A program made the position numbers and the translations under genes. This document shows, one piece after another, positions 35,358-44,541 of a DNA stretch of 64,000 bases; position 1 is the stretch's first letter, and every line of letters begins with the position of its first letter. The notes below the pieces were generated by a model, which made no database searches, had not been told where the DNA came from, and was given only the letters and a program-made list of their open reading frames with translations. This DNA comes from Terriglobia bacterium (lineage in GTDB: Bacteria; Acidobacteriota; Terriglobia; Terriglobales; Acidobacteriaceae): contig JAIQEU010000006.1 of NCBI GenBank assembly GCA_020073665.1, positions 124,001 through 188,000 of the forward strand, given 5' to 3'.

Positions 35358-36692
35358 ATGGGAAAAACCGGGAACTCGGCGTTCGGTCTGGTGGTGTGCC
35401 TTGTGTTTGCTTTGGGGGCCACTGCCCAGAACGCTCCTGCCGGAAAGTACAATGGCCCCGGCGGCTGTGCTTCCAGCAGTTGCCACGGCAGCATCCAGCC
35501 CAAACAGATTACCCAGGTTTCGCAGAACGAGTACAGCATCTGGGCAGAGCAGGACAAGCACGCCCGTGCGTACCGGGTGCTCTCAAGTCCGGTGTCGTTG
35601 CGCATCGGGAAAATTCTCCAACTCGGCCAGCCTGACCAGGCGCCGAAATGCCTGGCCTGTCATGCGCTATCGGTACCACCGGAACAACGCGCCGCAACCT
35701 TCGAGCTCGACGATGGGGTGAGTTGCGAAAGCTGTCACGGGCCGGCTTCAGGATGGTTGGGGCCGCACACCACTCGCGATTGGCCGCATGAGAAGTCTGT
35801 GCAACTCGGAATGTATGACACTCGCGATCTCATCAAGCGCAGCGAACGATGCTTGAGTTGTCATCTGGGCACACCTGAGAAGTTTGTCGACCACGAGATG
35901 ATCGCCGCCGGGCATCCCGACTTGACCTTCGAGCTCAACCTCTTCAGCGCGGTGATGCCGCGGCACTGGAAAGAACCTGCCGACCAAGCCTGGCATGGCG
36001 TCCAGGTATGGTCGGTCGGTGAGGCCGTCCAACTCCAGCAAGGTCTGGAGCGATTGTCGCGGCGTGCCAATAGTTCGACTTGGCCGGAGTATGCCGAGCT
36101 CGATTGCTTTGCCTGTCACCACAGCTTGACCAAGCCCGAGGATAGCTGGCGGCAAGAACTGGGATATTCGGGGCGCAAGGCCGGGGTGCCGGCGTGGAAC
36201 TCGGCTCGCTACGTGGTCTTCCGGCACGTGGTGAAGAAAGTGAACCCGGAAGCCGCGGCTCAATTGGATTCGGACATCTCGAAACTGGCGGGATTGCTCG
36301 GACAACCCAACGGTAGTCCACAGGAGATCGCAACAACTGCCGCGCGGGCGGCGGCGACGGCGCGCGGGATTGCGCAGCAGCTCAATACACGAGCCTACGA
36401 CCAGCCATTTACCCTCGCTCTCATGCGAGCCATCGCACAGGACGGCGACGCGATCTCAGCCCAGGGACAGCGGGCTGCCGAGCAGGCGGCGATGTCGCTG
36501 GACTCACTGTTCGTGGCTTACCAGCAACACGCGAAAGACCTGGACGAGAGCGAGATTCGGGCCGCCATCAACGGACTGTTTCAGCAACTCGACAATCCAT
36601 CCGCATACAACGCGCCTCGATTCGCGGCGCAGATGCAAAAGGTGGGTGCTCTTCTGGGAGTGTCCACACGCGCGGACAAGGCCATCCACTGA
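35358..36692 (+). CDS. Exported c554-like multiheme cytochrome (five hemes)
   Basis: A 444-residue protein. The start at ATG 35358 gives a clean signal peptide ([20 protein letters not shown]). Heme motifs are CLACH, CESCH, CLSCH and CFACH plus an unusual CASSSCH (CX4CH) near the N-terminus, so four certain and one possible heme. The order and the [20 protein letters not shown] spacing recall cytochrome c554-family proteins. The C-terminal 150 residues are heme-free helices. It is divergent from the NuoEF operon with its own promoter, and is probably a soluble periplasmic shuttle between the membrane cytochrome and the outer-membrane pair. Confidence 0.8.
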   Translation: MGKTGNSAFGLVVCLVFALGATAQNAPAGKYNGPGGCASSSCHGSIQPKQITQVSQNEYSIWAEQDKHARAYRVLSSPVSLRIGKILQLGQPDQAPKCLACHALSVPPEQRAATFELDDGVSCESCHGPASGWLGPHTTRDWPHEKSVQLGMYDTRDLIKRSERCLSCHLGTPEKFVDHEMIAAGHPDLTFELNLFSAVMPRHWKEPADQAWHGVQVWSVGEAVQLQQGLERLSRRANSSTWPEYAELDCFACHHSLTKPEDSWRQELGYSGRKAGVPAWNSARYVVFRHVVKKVNPEAAAQLDSDISKLAGLLGQPNGSPQEIATTAARAAATARGIAQQLNTRAYDQPFTLALMRAIAQDGDAISAQGQRAAEQAAMSLDSLFVAYQQHAKDLDESEIRAAINGLFQQLDNPSAYNAPRFAAQMQKVGALLGVSTRADKAIH

Positions 36693-36694
36693 CC

Positions 36695-39391
36695 ATGTCT
36701 TCTAAAGCCTCCAACCAATTTCTGAGCAAAGAACACGAGCGACTGTTCGAGCCCTACGACGGTGTGCTTGCGCCCTGGCGTAAGTGGGGGCCGTACGTAA
36801 GCGAGCGGTCGTGGGGCAGCGTGCGAGAAGACTACAGCCCGGATGGCTGTGCCTGGGAGTTCCTCACCCACGAAATGGCGCGCAGCAAGGCCTACCGCTG
36901 GGGCGAGGACGGGATTGCCGGCATCTGCGATCGGTACCAACTGCTGGTGTTCGCGCTGGCGCTGTGGAATGGCCGCGATCCCATTCTGAAAGAACGCATG
37001 TTCGGGTTGTCGGGAAACGAGGGCAACCACGGCGAGGATGTCAAAGAATATTGGTTCTATCTCGACAATACGCCAACGCACAGCTATCAGCGAATGCTCT
37101 ACAAGTATCCGCAGGAGGAGTTTCCTTACGCGCAGTTGGTGGAGGAGAACCGGCGCCGCTGGGGACAGGCCGGTGCACCGGAGTACGAACTGCTGGATAC
37201 AGGAATCTTCGACGGAGACCGCTATTTTGATGTGTTCGTCGAGTACGCCAAGGCCGGCCCGGAGGACATCTGCATTCGTATCGAAGCCTTCAACCGCGGG
37301 CCCGAGGCCGCTGAATTGCACCTGTTGCCTCATCTCTGGTTTCGTAACACCTGGGCGTGGACGGATCCTCCGGGAAGCGAACCTCTGATCAGCCTTGCAC
37401 CACCGGCCGCAGAATATGTTGCGCTCGTTGCCGATGACTTCGAAGTGAACACCCTGCGCAACCTCCAGTTTCCTTACTCGCTGGGCCAACGTTATCTCTA
37501 TGCGCCCGCGCGCGGCCAAGCGCTCTTCACTGACAATGAAAGCAACGCAGTGCGGCTGTACGGATGTGCCGGCAACCGAAAGCCCCACGTAAAGGATGCG
37601 TTTCACCGCTTGGTTGTGGACGGCGAAGACGCTGTGAATCGCGCGAACACCGGCACCAAGTCCTGTATTCAATACAAATACCGCGTGCCGGCAAGGGAAT
37701 CGGTCGTCCTGCGCTTGCGCCTTACCCCGGGAAAGCTGAGCAGCCCTCTGGCGGACATAGACAAGATCATCTTCGAGAGAAAAGCAGAGGCCGATGTCTT
37801 CTACGCTACCGTCCATCCTCCCAAAGCAACGGCCGACGAAAAAGCCATCCAGCGGCAAGCGCTCTCGGGGATGTTGTGGGGCAAGCAAATCTACCTGTGG
37901 GACGTAAACCGCTGGCTGGAGGGTGACAACCCCAACCAGCCGCCGCCGGAATCGCGCAAGCACATGCGCAATATTCACTGGCGACACGTGAACTCCATGC
38001 GCGTTCTCTCCATGCCTGACAAGTGGGAGTTCCCATGGTTCGCCGCCTGGGACCTGGCATTTCAATGCATCACGCTGGCTTTGGTCGATCCGGAATTCGC
38101 CAAGGAGAATCTCTGGGTGCTGCTGTTTGAGCAGTTCCAGCACCCGAACGGTCAAATCCCCGCCTATGAGTGGGAATTCTCCGACATGAACCCGCCCGTC
38201 CACGCCTGGGCCTGCTGGCGCGTGTACCAGATCGAAAAGCAGCGCACCGGGAAGGGTGACACTGCATTCCTCGAAAAGTGTCTGCATAAGCTGCTCATGA
38301 ACTTTGCCTGGTGGGTGAACCGGGTCGACAGCCAGGGCAACAACGTCTTCGAAGGCGGATTTCTCGGCCTCGACAACATTGCCGTCGTGGACCGCGGCGA
38401 GAAATTTCCCAATGGCGCGATCCTGGAGCAATCGGATGCGACCGGCTGGATGGGCTTCTTCTGTCTCTACCTGATGCGCATCGCACTGGAATTGGCGCAC
38501 CAGAATCCAGTTTACGAGGGCGTAGCCACAAAGTTTTTCCAGCACTTCATCTATATCGGTGCGGCCATGAAGAAAATGGGAGGCCGCAACTATCAGCTAT
38601 GGGACGAGACTGACGGTTTCTTTTACGACGTGCTGCGCTATCCCAATGGCGAGTTCCACAAGTTCCGCCTGCGCTCGCTGGTGGGCCTGATTCCGCTCTA
38701 TGCCATTGAGGTCCTGGAGCAGAACGAACTGCGGGACCATCCGAACTTTCTCCGCGATGTGGAGTGGTTTATCAACAATCGCCCGGACCTGGTCGGCGAC
38801 GCCTGTTACAAGGTCAGCAATGGCGAAAAGCGTTACGTTCTATCGATCGCCGATCCCAACCAGTTCAAGCGGTTATTGCAGCGCATTTGGGACCCGAATG
38901 AATTTCTTTCTGCCTATGGAATCCGAAGCCTGTCGAAGCACCATCAGGAGCATCCGTTCCAATTTGGAGACCGCTTTCTGGGCTACGAACCGGGAGAAGC
39001 TGAGGTCAAGCTCAAGGGCGGAAATTCCAACTGGCGCGGCCCGGTTTGGTTCCCGACATCCTATCTACTGTTTCATTCCTTCTTGCGTTTTGCCGAGGCG
39101 CTGGGGGCGTCGTCGGAGATTCGGACACCGGGAAGCGGCGGCCAGACGGTTACTCCAGCTGCTATGGCAGAAGAAGCTGCCAATCGCATGATCTCGATTT
39201 TCAAACGCGATGCCAGTGGCAAGAGGCCCTGCTTTGGCGCGTACCAGAAGTTTCAGCAGGACCCGCACTGGCGCGACTGCCTGCTGTTTAACGAGTACTA
39301 CCACGGTGACACCGGTATGGGCCTTGGCGCCAGCCACCAAACCGGCTGGAGCGGCCTGGTCGCAAACCTGATCGATGAATGGCGGCGCTGA
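36695..39391 (+). CDS. GH63-like glycoside hydrolase (alpha/alpha barrel)
   Basis: An 898-residue cytoplasmic protein without a signal peptide. It resembles bacterial GH63/MGH1-like glucosidases: an N-terminal beta domain (to about 370) and an (alpha/alpha)6 barrel with [60 protein letters not shown] and, near the end, [20 protein letters not shown]. Acidic residues in the FAAWDLAF and [23 protein letters not shown] regions are candidates for catalysis. It probably acts on alpha-glucosides or mannosyl-/glucosyl-glycerate-type solutes. It starts 2 bases after the c554 stop and overlaps no functional partner except the potassium channel gene that follows by 4 bases; with that channel, a link to osmotic balance is possible. 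Confidence 0.82.
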   Translation: MSSKASNQFLSKEHERLFEPYDGVLAPWRKWGPYVSERSWGSVREDYSPDGCAWEFLTHEMARSKAYRWGEDGIAGICDRYQLLVFALALWNGRDPILKERMFGLSGNEGNHGEDVKEYWFYLDNTPTHSYQRMLYKYPQEEFPYAQLVEENRRRWGQAGAPEYELLDTGIFDGDRYFDVFVEYAKAGPEDICIRIEAFNRGPEAAELHLLPHLWFRNTWAWTDPPGSEPLISLAPPAAEYVALVADDFEVNTLRNLQFPYSLGQRYLYAPARGQALFTDNESNAVRLYGCAGNRKPHVKDAFHRLVVDGEDAVNRANTGTKSCIQYKYRVPARESVVLRLRLTPGKLSSPLADIDKIIFERKAEADVFYATVHPPKATADEKAIQRQALSGMLWGKQIYLWDVNRWLEGDNPNQPPPESRKHMRNIHWRHVNSMRVLSMPDKWEFPWFAAWDLAFQCITLALVDPEFAKENLWVLLFEQFQHPNGQIPAYEWEFSDMNPPVHAWACWRVYQIEKQRTGKGDTAFLEKCLHKLLMNFAWWVNRVDSQGNNVFEGGFLGLDNIAVVDRGEKFPNGAILEQSDATGWMGFFCLYLMRIALELAHQNPVYEGVATKFFQHFIYIGAAMKKMGGRNYQLWDETDGFFYDVLRYPNGEFHKFRLRSLVGLIPLYAIEVLEQNELRDHPNFLRDVEWFINNRPDLVGDACYKVSNGEKRYVLSIADPNQFKRLLQRIWDPNEFLSAYGIRSLSKHHQEHPFQFGDRFLGYEPGEAEVKLKGGNSNWRGPVWFPTSYLLFHSFLRFAEALGASSEIRTPGSGGQTVTPAAMAEEAANRMISIFKRDASGKRPCFGAYQKFQQDPHWRDCLLFNEYYHGDTGMGLGASHQTGWSGLVANLIDEWRR

Positions 39392-39395
39392 CGCA

Positions 39396-40436
39396 ATGAC
39401 GCTGCGAAAACGACTCCTATTTGCGGTTGGTCTGCTGGCGGTCCTGATTACGGTCAGCGTGACTGGATACCGTGTGCTCGGGGGATCGTCTGTCACCTTC
39501 CTGCAAGCTTTGTACATGGCCGTCATCACCCTGGCCGGAGTAGGTTATGGAGAGATTGTCGACACCAGCCACAATGCCGCCCTGCGCGTATTTAATATCG
39601 GCATCGTGCTGTTCGGCGTCGCCATCACGGTATACGTGTTCTCCGTGGTCGCCGCGTTTCTGGTGGAAGTGGAAGTGACTAATCCTTTCTGGAGGCGCAG
39701 AATGCAAAAACGCATCGACGAACTCAGAGACCACTTCATCGTCTGCGGACTGGGTGACACCGGCCGTCATGCGGTCGCCGAACTCCAGAAGACCGGCACA
39801 CCGCATGTGGTGGTCGACATCTCGGAAGAAAAAATCAAGAAATTGCGCGAACTGCACCCGGAAAGCTTGAGTGACGTGCTATACGTTGCCGGTGATGCCA
39901 CGGAAGAAGAGGTATTGGAGAAAGCAGGCCTGGAGCGCGCCCGCGGGCTCATCACGGTATTGCCGAACGACAAGGACAATCTCGTCGTGACCGTGGTGGT
40001 ACGACAGCACTTTCCCAAGATGCGTATCGTCACCCGATCGGCAGATCACAAGTTCGCTGAGCGCATGATGCGGGCCGGCGCCAACGCCACTGTCTCGCCC
40101 AGCCAGATCGGCGGTTTGCGCATGGCCAGCGAACTCATCCGGCCCCACGTGGTGGGGTTCCTCGACCTTATGTTGAAGGAAAAAGGCAGCACTCTGCGGG
40201 TGGAAGAAATCGAAGTCCATGCGTCATCGGCATGGGCTGGTGTTGCCCTGCACGACCTCAACCTGAAAGGCCGATACAACTTACTCGTCCTGGGACTGAA
40301 GAAGCCAAGGGAAACCGAGGGGCCGGAACTCGTTGCTAATCCCCCAGACAACTCCGTGGTTCCGGGACAGGGAGTAATCATCGCCATGGGTGACCTGAAA
40401 GACATCCAGCGCGCCCGCTCAGATGCGTTAGCGTAG
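39396..40436 (+). CDS. Two-TM potassium channel with RCK (TrkA-N/C) domains
   Basis: A 346-residue channel subunit. TM1 is LLFAVGLLAVLITVSVTGYR, the pore loop carries the selectivity filter TLAGVGYGE, and TM2 is NIGIVLFGVAITVYVFSVVA. The cytoplasmic RCK-N domain begins HFIVCGLGDTGRHAVAEL (GxGxxG NAD/ligand motif), and a TrkA-C domain ends the protein. It should form a tetrameric K+ channel gated by ligand. The start at 39396 is preferred, 4 bases after the glycosidase stop; an ATG at 39375 inside the previous gene is also in frame. Confidence 0.92.
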   Translation: MTLRKRLLFAVGLLAVLITVSVTGYRVLGGSSVTFLQALYMAVITLAGVGYGEIVDTSHNAALRVFNIGIVLFGVAITVYVFSVVAAFLVEVEVTNPFWRRRMQKRIDELRDHFIVCGLGDTGRHAVAELQKTGTPHVVVDISEEKIKKLRELHPESLSDVLYVAGDATEEEVLEKAGLERARGLITVLPNDKDNLVVTVVVRQHFPKMRIVTRSADHKFAERMMRAGANATVSPSQIGGLRMASELIRPHVVGFLDLMLKEKGSTLRVEEIEVHASSAWAGVALHDLNLKGRYNLLVLGLKKPRETEGPELVANPPDNSVVPGQGVIIAMGDLKDIQRARSDALA

Positions 40437-40548
40437 AGGCTTGCTATCGCGAAGCCTTCTCCGGGTTGTATAAAGGTGCGCGGAGTTTGCCGTTCTCGGC
40501 TGCCTGAACGTCGCGCCAAATTCATCTCACTCAAAAGGAGACTGCAGA

Positions 40549-41013
40549 ATGAAAACACAATTGAGCCGCCCTTTCGTCCTCGCGGTTACGTCCGTGCTCG
40601 CCGTGGGGCTGGCCTACGCCCCTGCCTGTCATGCCCAGGAGCACAAGGCGATTAACCTGTCGAGCACCAGAGGGCTTCCGTTCAACGACGGTGTGGTCGC
40701 AGGCAACACTTTGTACGTCGCCGGGCAGGAGGGAACTGATGAACAAAACAAGCTGGCGCCCGGGGGTATTACCGCTGAGACCAAGGCGGCCCTGGAGAAT
40801 ATCCGGAAAGTCGTTAAAGCCGCGGGATTCGAATTGAACGATATTGTCTCCGTGACGGTCTACCTGGCGGACATTCACGACTTTGGTGACATGAACAAGG
40901 TGTACCGTGAATTCATGCCCGACCCGAAGCCGGCACGCGCTACCATCCAGGCGGTGGCCTTGGTCAACAATGCTCGGATCGAGATATCGGCGATTGCGGT
41001 GAAACAGAAATAG
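40549..41013 (+). CDS. Exported RidA/YjgF-family protein
   Basis: A 154-residue protein: a signal peptide (LSRPFVLAVTSVLAVGLAYA, cut near CHAQ) and a full RidA domain, including the conserved arginine in KPARATIQAVALV and the motif DIVSVTVYLADIHDFGDMNK. Cytoplasmic RidA deaminates reactive enamines/imines from PLP enzymes; exported forms are less understood. AAGGAG stands 10 bases before ATG. It stands alone. Confidence 0.9.
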   Translation: MKTQLSRPFVLAVTSVLAVGLAYAPACHAQEHKAINLSSTRGLPFNDGVVAGNTLYVAGQEGTDEQNKLAPGGITAETKAALENIRKVVKAAGFELNDIVSVTVYLADIHDFGDMNKVYREFMPDPKPARATIQAVALVNNARIEISAIAVKQK

Positions 41014-41133
41014 TCCCAACCGGTGAGAGGCTTGGCATCCGTCTGGGCTGCAACGCAAGCGACGAACATGAAACTCATCGGAAGGTAACCGAACCGGGTA
41101 CTGCGATGCCAACGAACAGGCCGCTGGTTAGCC

Positions 41134-42111
41134 TCACCCATTCGCCCGGGCCACCAGCAGAATCGCCAGCGCATAGAACAGGAACATCAGGACCAAGTAG
41201 GTCTTAGCTTGGCGGTTGGCCCCTTGAAATTCTCTCCACGCAAAAATTCCCCAGAGCGCCGCGACCATGGGCGCGGATTGACCGATCGCGTAGGAGATCG
41301 CGACGCCGGTGAAACTGGCAGCAACCAGATTGAAGACCATGCCAATGCCCCAGATGCAACCGCCCAAAAGGCCTAGCACGTGACCCGAAGCAGGTCCGCT
41401 GAAGTACCCTGCGAAGTCGACCGGTTCACCCACCAGCGGTTTTCTCATGAAATAGGCATTCCAAATGAAACAAGAAAGCAGCGCCCCGAGGGTGAGAAAC
41501 ACCGCGATGCCGTAGGGTCCGAGAGTGTTGCCCGTGGTCATGGCACGCGCGACAAACGGCGCCCACAGCCCCATCAGAACGCCGGAGACAATACAGACGA
41601 CAATGCTTTTCCTGGAGACCGACCGGCCGGCGCTCGCGAGGCTGCCGTAGGCCTTGCCGTCGAGCACAACCGCGATGACGGCGCAGACCACACCCACCGC
41701 CAACAGCGCGGCGTTGCCCTTGGGCTGCAAGGCATAGCTCAAAATGACTCCAACCACCAGCGCAATGCCGATTGCAACCGGGAAAGCGATCGCCAGGCCA
41801 GCCATGTCAATCGCAGCCACCAGTAGCAGGTTGGCAAGATTAAAGATGGCACCGCCGACCATGACCGAGACAATGTTCGAGGTGTCGGCGGAGTGCACGT
41901 TATTCAGAAAGCTGGAAGCGTCGTGGCCGGTGCTCCCCATGGTGAAGGCCAGAATGAGCGAGATCAGAAAAATCCCGAGGGCGTAATCCCAATAGAAGAG
42001 TTCGAAACGATACCCCTTGACACCTTTGTAAGTGTTGGCCCAGGAGCCCCAACAGATGGCACTCGTGATCATCATCACCAGGGCGACGCCCATACTGTTT
42101 GGTGTGAACAT
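41134..42111 (-). CDS. DMT-type sugar/ureide-permease-like transporter
   Basis: A 325-residue protein of about ten TM helices. The opening MITSAICWGSWANTYKGVKG and YRFELFYWDYALGIFLISLI resembles the GRP/RhaT and ureide-permease branches of the drug/metabolite transporter superfamily. Other helices are clear (IFNLANLLLVAAIDMAGLAI; VLGLLGGCIWGIGMVFNLVA). The start at 42111 is fixed by AAGGAGAAACG. It begins 31 bases after the upstream nucleoside hydrolase on the same strand, so a substrate such as ribose, deoxyribose, nucleoside or base is likely. Which one cannot be told. Confidence 0.75.
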   Translation of the reverse strand: MFTPNSMGVALVMMITSAICWGSWANTYKGVKGYRFELFYWDYALGIFLISLILAFTMGSTGHDASSFLNNVHSADTSNIVSVMVGGAIFNLANLLLVAAIDMAGLAIAFPVAIGIALVVGVILSYALQPKGNAALLAVGVVCAVIAVVLDGKAYGSLASAGRSVSRKSIVVCIVSGVLMGLWAPFVARAMTTGNTLGPYGIAVFLTLGALLSCFIWNAYFMRKPLVGEPVDFAGYFSGPASGHVLGLLGGCIWGIGMVFNLVAASFTGVAISYAIGQSAPMVAALWGIFAWREFQGANRQAKTYLVLMFLFYALAILLVARANG

Positions 42112-42142
42112 CGTTTCTCCTTGGAACGACGGCTGGATACGT

Positions 42143-43231
42143 CTACTTGCCTTGAATTCTCGAGACAAAGAGCTGCAAGAAGCGGTCGGCTTGCACGTCC
42201 ACACAAACTTTTGCGTTGGGGACGACTGGGTCGAGTTCCTCGATAACGTACCGATCCCCTTGCAGAACGTTGCGTTCGACAAAGCCATGCCGGTTGGCAA
42301 CAGTTTCGCCGCGAGTGAACTCGCCACGGGTCTCGACATCCACGTGCATGGCGGGCGCGGTCACCAGCGTTGCATCAATGGCAACTCCGACGGCCAGAGG
42401 ATCGTACATCGGAGAACCTGAAGATCCGTACTTCTCCGACAGCTCCACCAGATACTTCACCACCAAGTAGATAAAGTCATTGACCGGCCCATGGGTGCGG
42501 CCGAGTTCGGCTAGCTGCTTGCGGGAAATAAGCGTCTTGTCGCCGACGTCGAGCCCCACCATGGTCAGCGGCCAACCCGCCTGGAACACGATCTGCGCAG
42601 CCTCGGGATCGTTATAAATGTTGGCTTCCGCGGCCGCGTTGACGTTGCCGCCAGAAATCGAGCCTCCCATCAGGATGACTTCCTTCACCAGCGGGACGAT
42701 AGAAGGATCTTTCAGCACCGCGAGCGCGATGTTGGTGAGCGGGCCGACCGGAACCAGCGTGATTTCGTGTGGCGCGGCATGCACCATCTGGATAATCAGG
42801 TCGGGGCCATAGCGAGAATCCACCTTGCACTTGCTGGGTGGTAGCTCGACGTTGGCCAAGCCGTTCTTGCCATGCCAGAATTCGGCTGTGATCAGCTTCT
42901 GAAAAAGCGGGTGCTGCGCGCCGGCAGCCACCGGTATATCACAACGGTTCGCGAGCGAAACCATGCGCAGCGCATTCTCCAGCCCTTGCTGCGCAGTCAC
43001 ATTTCCCGGCACTACGGTGATGGCCCGTACATCGAGCTCAGGAGAGTTGAGCGCTAGCATCAACGCCATGGCGTCATCGCTACCGGGGTCGGTGTCAAGA
43101 ATGATCTTTCGGGTGGAAGCCAGTGCGGGCAAGGCAAGCGCGGCCGCCAGACAAATCAGCAGGCCGCCTAGCCGACACCAGCACCGCACAGTGCGGAGGC
43201 GATGGCAAGAATGTCTCAGTGACAGGCTCAT
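42143..43231 (-). CDS. Exported nucleoside hydrolase, canonical motif
   Basis: A 362-residue member of the inosine/uridine-preferring nucleoside hydrolase family. It has a signal peptide (LGGLLICLAAALALPALAS) followed by the classic calcium/ribose motif KIILDTDPGSDDAMALMLAL. The later GPLTNIAL, MGGSISGGNVNAAAEANIYN (with the ribose-binding Asn) and MYDPLAVGVAIDATLV (calcium Asp) are all present, so it should be active. Release of free base and ribose in the periplasm is the expected reaction. The gene leads a two-gene unit with the transporter. Confidence 0.9.
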   Translation of the reverse strand: MSLSLRHSCHRLRTVRCWCRLGGLLICLAAALALPALASTRKIILDTDPGSDDAMALMLALNSPELDVRAITVVPGNVTAQQGLENALRMVSLANRCDIPVAAGAQHPLFQKLITAEFWHGKNGLANVELPPSKCKVDSRYGPDLIIQMVHAAPHEITLVPVGPLTNIALAVLKDPSIVPLVKEVILMGGSISGGNVNAAAEANIYNDPEAAQIVFQAGWPLTMVGLDVGDKTLISRKQLAELGRTHGPVNDFIYLVVKYLVELSEKYGSSGSPMYDPLAVGVAIDATLVTAPAMHVDVETRGEFTRGETVANRHGFVERNVLQGDRYVIEELDPVVPNAKVCVDVQADRFLQLFVSRIQGK

Positions 43232-43297
43232 GAGTGAAACTGCCGCGTAGGCTAGCCGTGGGCTTGGATTAATGTCAAGACAATTCGTGCCGCAAAG

Positions 43298-43314
43298 CAG
43301 CGCTGTTAGCGCAG
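43298..43314. promoter_or_regulatory. Inverted repeat in divergent nucleoside promoter region
   Basis: GCGCT (43300-43304) and AGCGC (43308-43312) form an inverted repeat with C/G at the outer ends, between the divergent hydrolase and deoC genes. An operator is possible; there is no local regulator gene to pair with it. Confidence 0.25.
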
Positions 43315-43440
43315 CTGAACCGAACCCACCGGATCGCTGGTTGGCGCGCAGGAATGCTAAGATTTCCCGCAGTGGTTAAACCGCCTGGTATTAGAATCGT
43401 GCGGGGCAAGCCCTAAACGCGCACTTGCGGAGAAGGTTCG

Positions 43441-44499
43441 ATGGCTGTGGAGCACGGCAGGCGTTATGGCGTTGCAGGCAGTCTGGATGAGGGTACGTTC
43501 AGTGCCGACTTCCAGGCCAGCCATGCGATTGCCAGCCTGTCTGGGCGCCTTCTGCGGCCAAACTGCGGCATTCCCCTGAATCTCGATTGGGTCAGAGAAG
43601 TCCGCGTCAACACCAGCGCCGTCGAACGCCGCGCCCAAACTCATACCGCCCGCCGCACTGTGAAGAAGGAATGGCAAGCGGCGTGGCTGCTGCGCGCTAT
43701 CTCTTGCATGGACCTGACGACGCTCTCCGGAGATGACACCGACGAGCGGGTGCGGCGGCTTTGCGCAAAAGCCCGGCAACCGGTCCAATACGAGATTGTC
43801 CAGCGGCTGGGGATCGGGGAACTCAATATCAAAGTGGCGGCTGTCTGCGTATATCACGCCTTCGTAGAAACTGCCCTGCGTGCTTTGGAAGGCAGCGGCG
43901 TCCGAGTGGCGGCGGTCTCGACAGGATTCCCCACCGGCTTGTCTCCCCTGCAAGAGCGCGTGGCCGAAATTCGGCGTTCAGTCGAAACCGGAGCCCAAGA
44001 AATTGATGTCGTCATCACACGCGCCCACGTCTTCGGCGGAAAGTGGCAGGAACTGTACGACGAAATCGCCACCTTCAAGAGCGCCTGCGGACACGCCCAC
44101 ATGAAGGTAATCCTGGGCACCGGCGACCTGGTCACCTTGCGCAATGTGGGCCGGGCCAGCGTGGTGGCCATGATGGCGGGGGCGGACTTCATTAAGACTT
44201 CAACCGGCAAGGAGCCGACCAATGCAACTCTGCCAGTCGGCTTGGTAATGACGCGCGCCATCCGCGAATATGCCAACGAAACCGGAATGGCCGTGGGCTT
44301 CAAACCCGCGGGCGGGATACGGACGGCGAAGCAGTCCCTAGAATGGCTGGCGTTGATCAAAGAAGAACTTGGTCCGTCATGGCTGCGAGCGGAAATGTTC
44401 CGTTTCGGTGCGAGCGGCATGTTAGGAGACATCGAGCGCCAACTGGAACACCACGCTACCGGAAGGTACTCGGCAGATTACCGCCATCCGATTGCCTAG
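43441..44499 (+). CDS. deoC: Deoxyribose-phosphate aldolase, long eukaryote-like form
   Basis: A 352-residue enzyme that splits 2-deoxyribose-5-phosphate to acetaldehyde and glyceraldehyde-3-phosphate. The core is MDLTTLSGDD, KVAAVCVYHAF, STGFPTG, EIDVVITR, the first lysine in MKVILGTGDL and the Schiff-base lysine in ADFIKTSTGKEPTNATLPV, then GFKPAGGIRTAKQSL. It is about 100 residues longer at the N-terminus than the short E. coli form and closer in motif to animal DERA. GGAGAAGG precedes ATG. It starts the catabolic operon and is followed by an aldehyde dehydrogenase that can use its acetaldehyde. Confidence 0.93.
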   Translation: MAVEHGRRYGVAGSLDEGTFSADFQASHAIASLSGRLLRPNCGIPLNLDWVREVRVNTSAVERRAQTHTARRTVKKEWQAAWLLRAISCMDLTTLSGDDTDERVRRLCAKARQPVQYEIVQRLGIGELNIKVAAVCVYHAFVETALRALEGSGVRVAAVSTGFPTGLSPLQERVAEIRRSVETGAQEIDVVITRAHVFGGKWQELYDEIATFKSACGHAHMKVILGTGDLVTLRNVGRASVVAMMAGADFIKTSTGKEPTNATLPVGLVMTRAIREYANETGMAVGFKPAGGIRTAKQSLEWLALIKEELGPSWLRAEMFRFGASGMLGDIERQLEHHATGRYSADYRHPIA

Positions 44500-44541
44500 T
44501 CAGACTGGGCGGCGGATGAGGAAAGAATCGAGCACACGCGA

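Noticed and set aside
36581-38545. 654-codon minus-strand frame opposite the GH63-like gene
   Set aside because: Antisense shadow; the + strand has the family motifs and consistent length.
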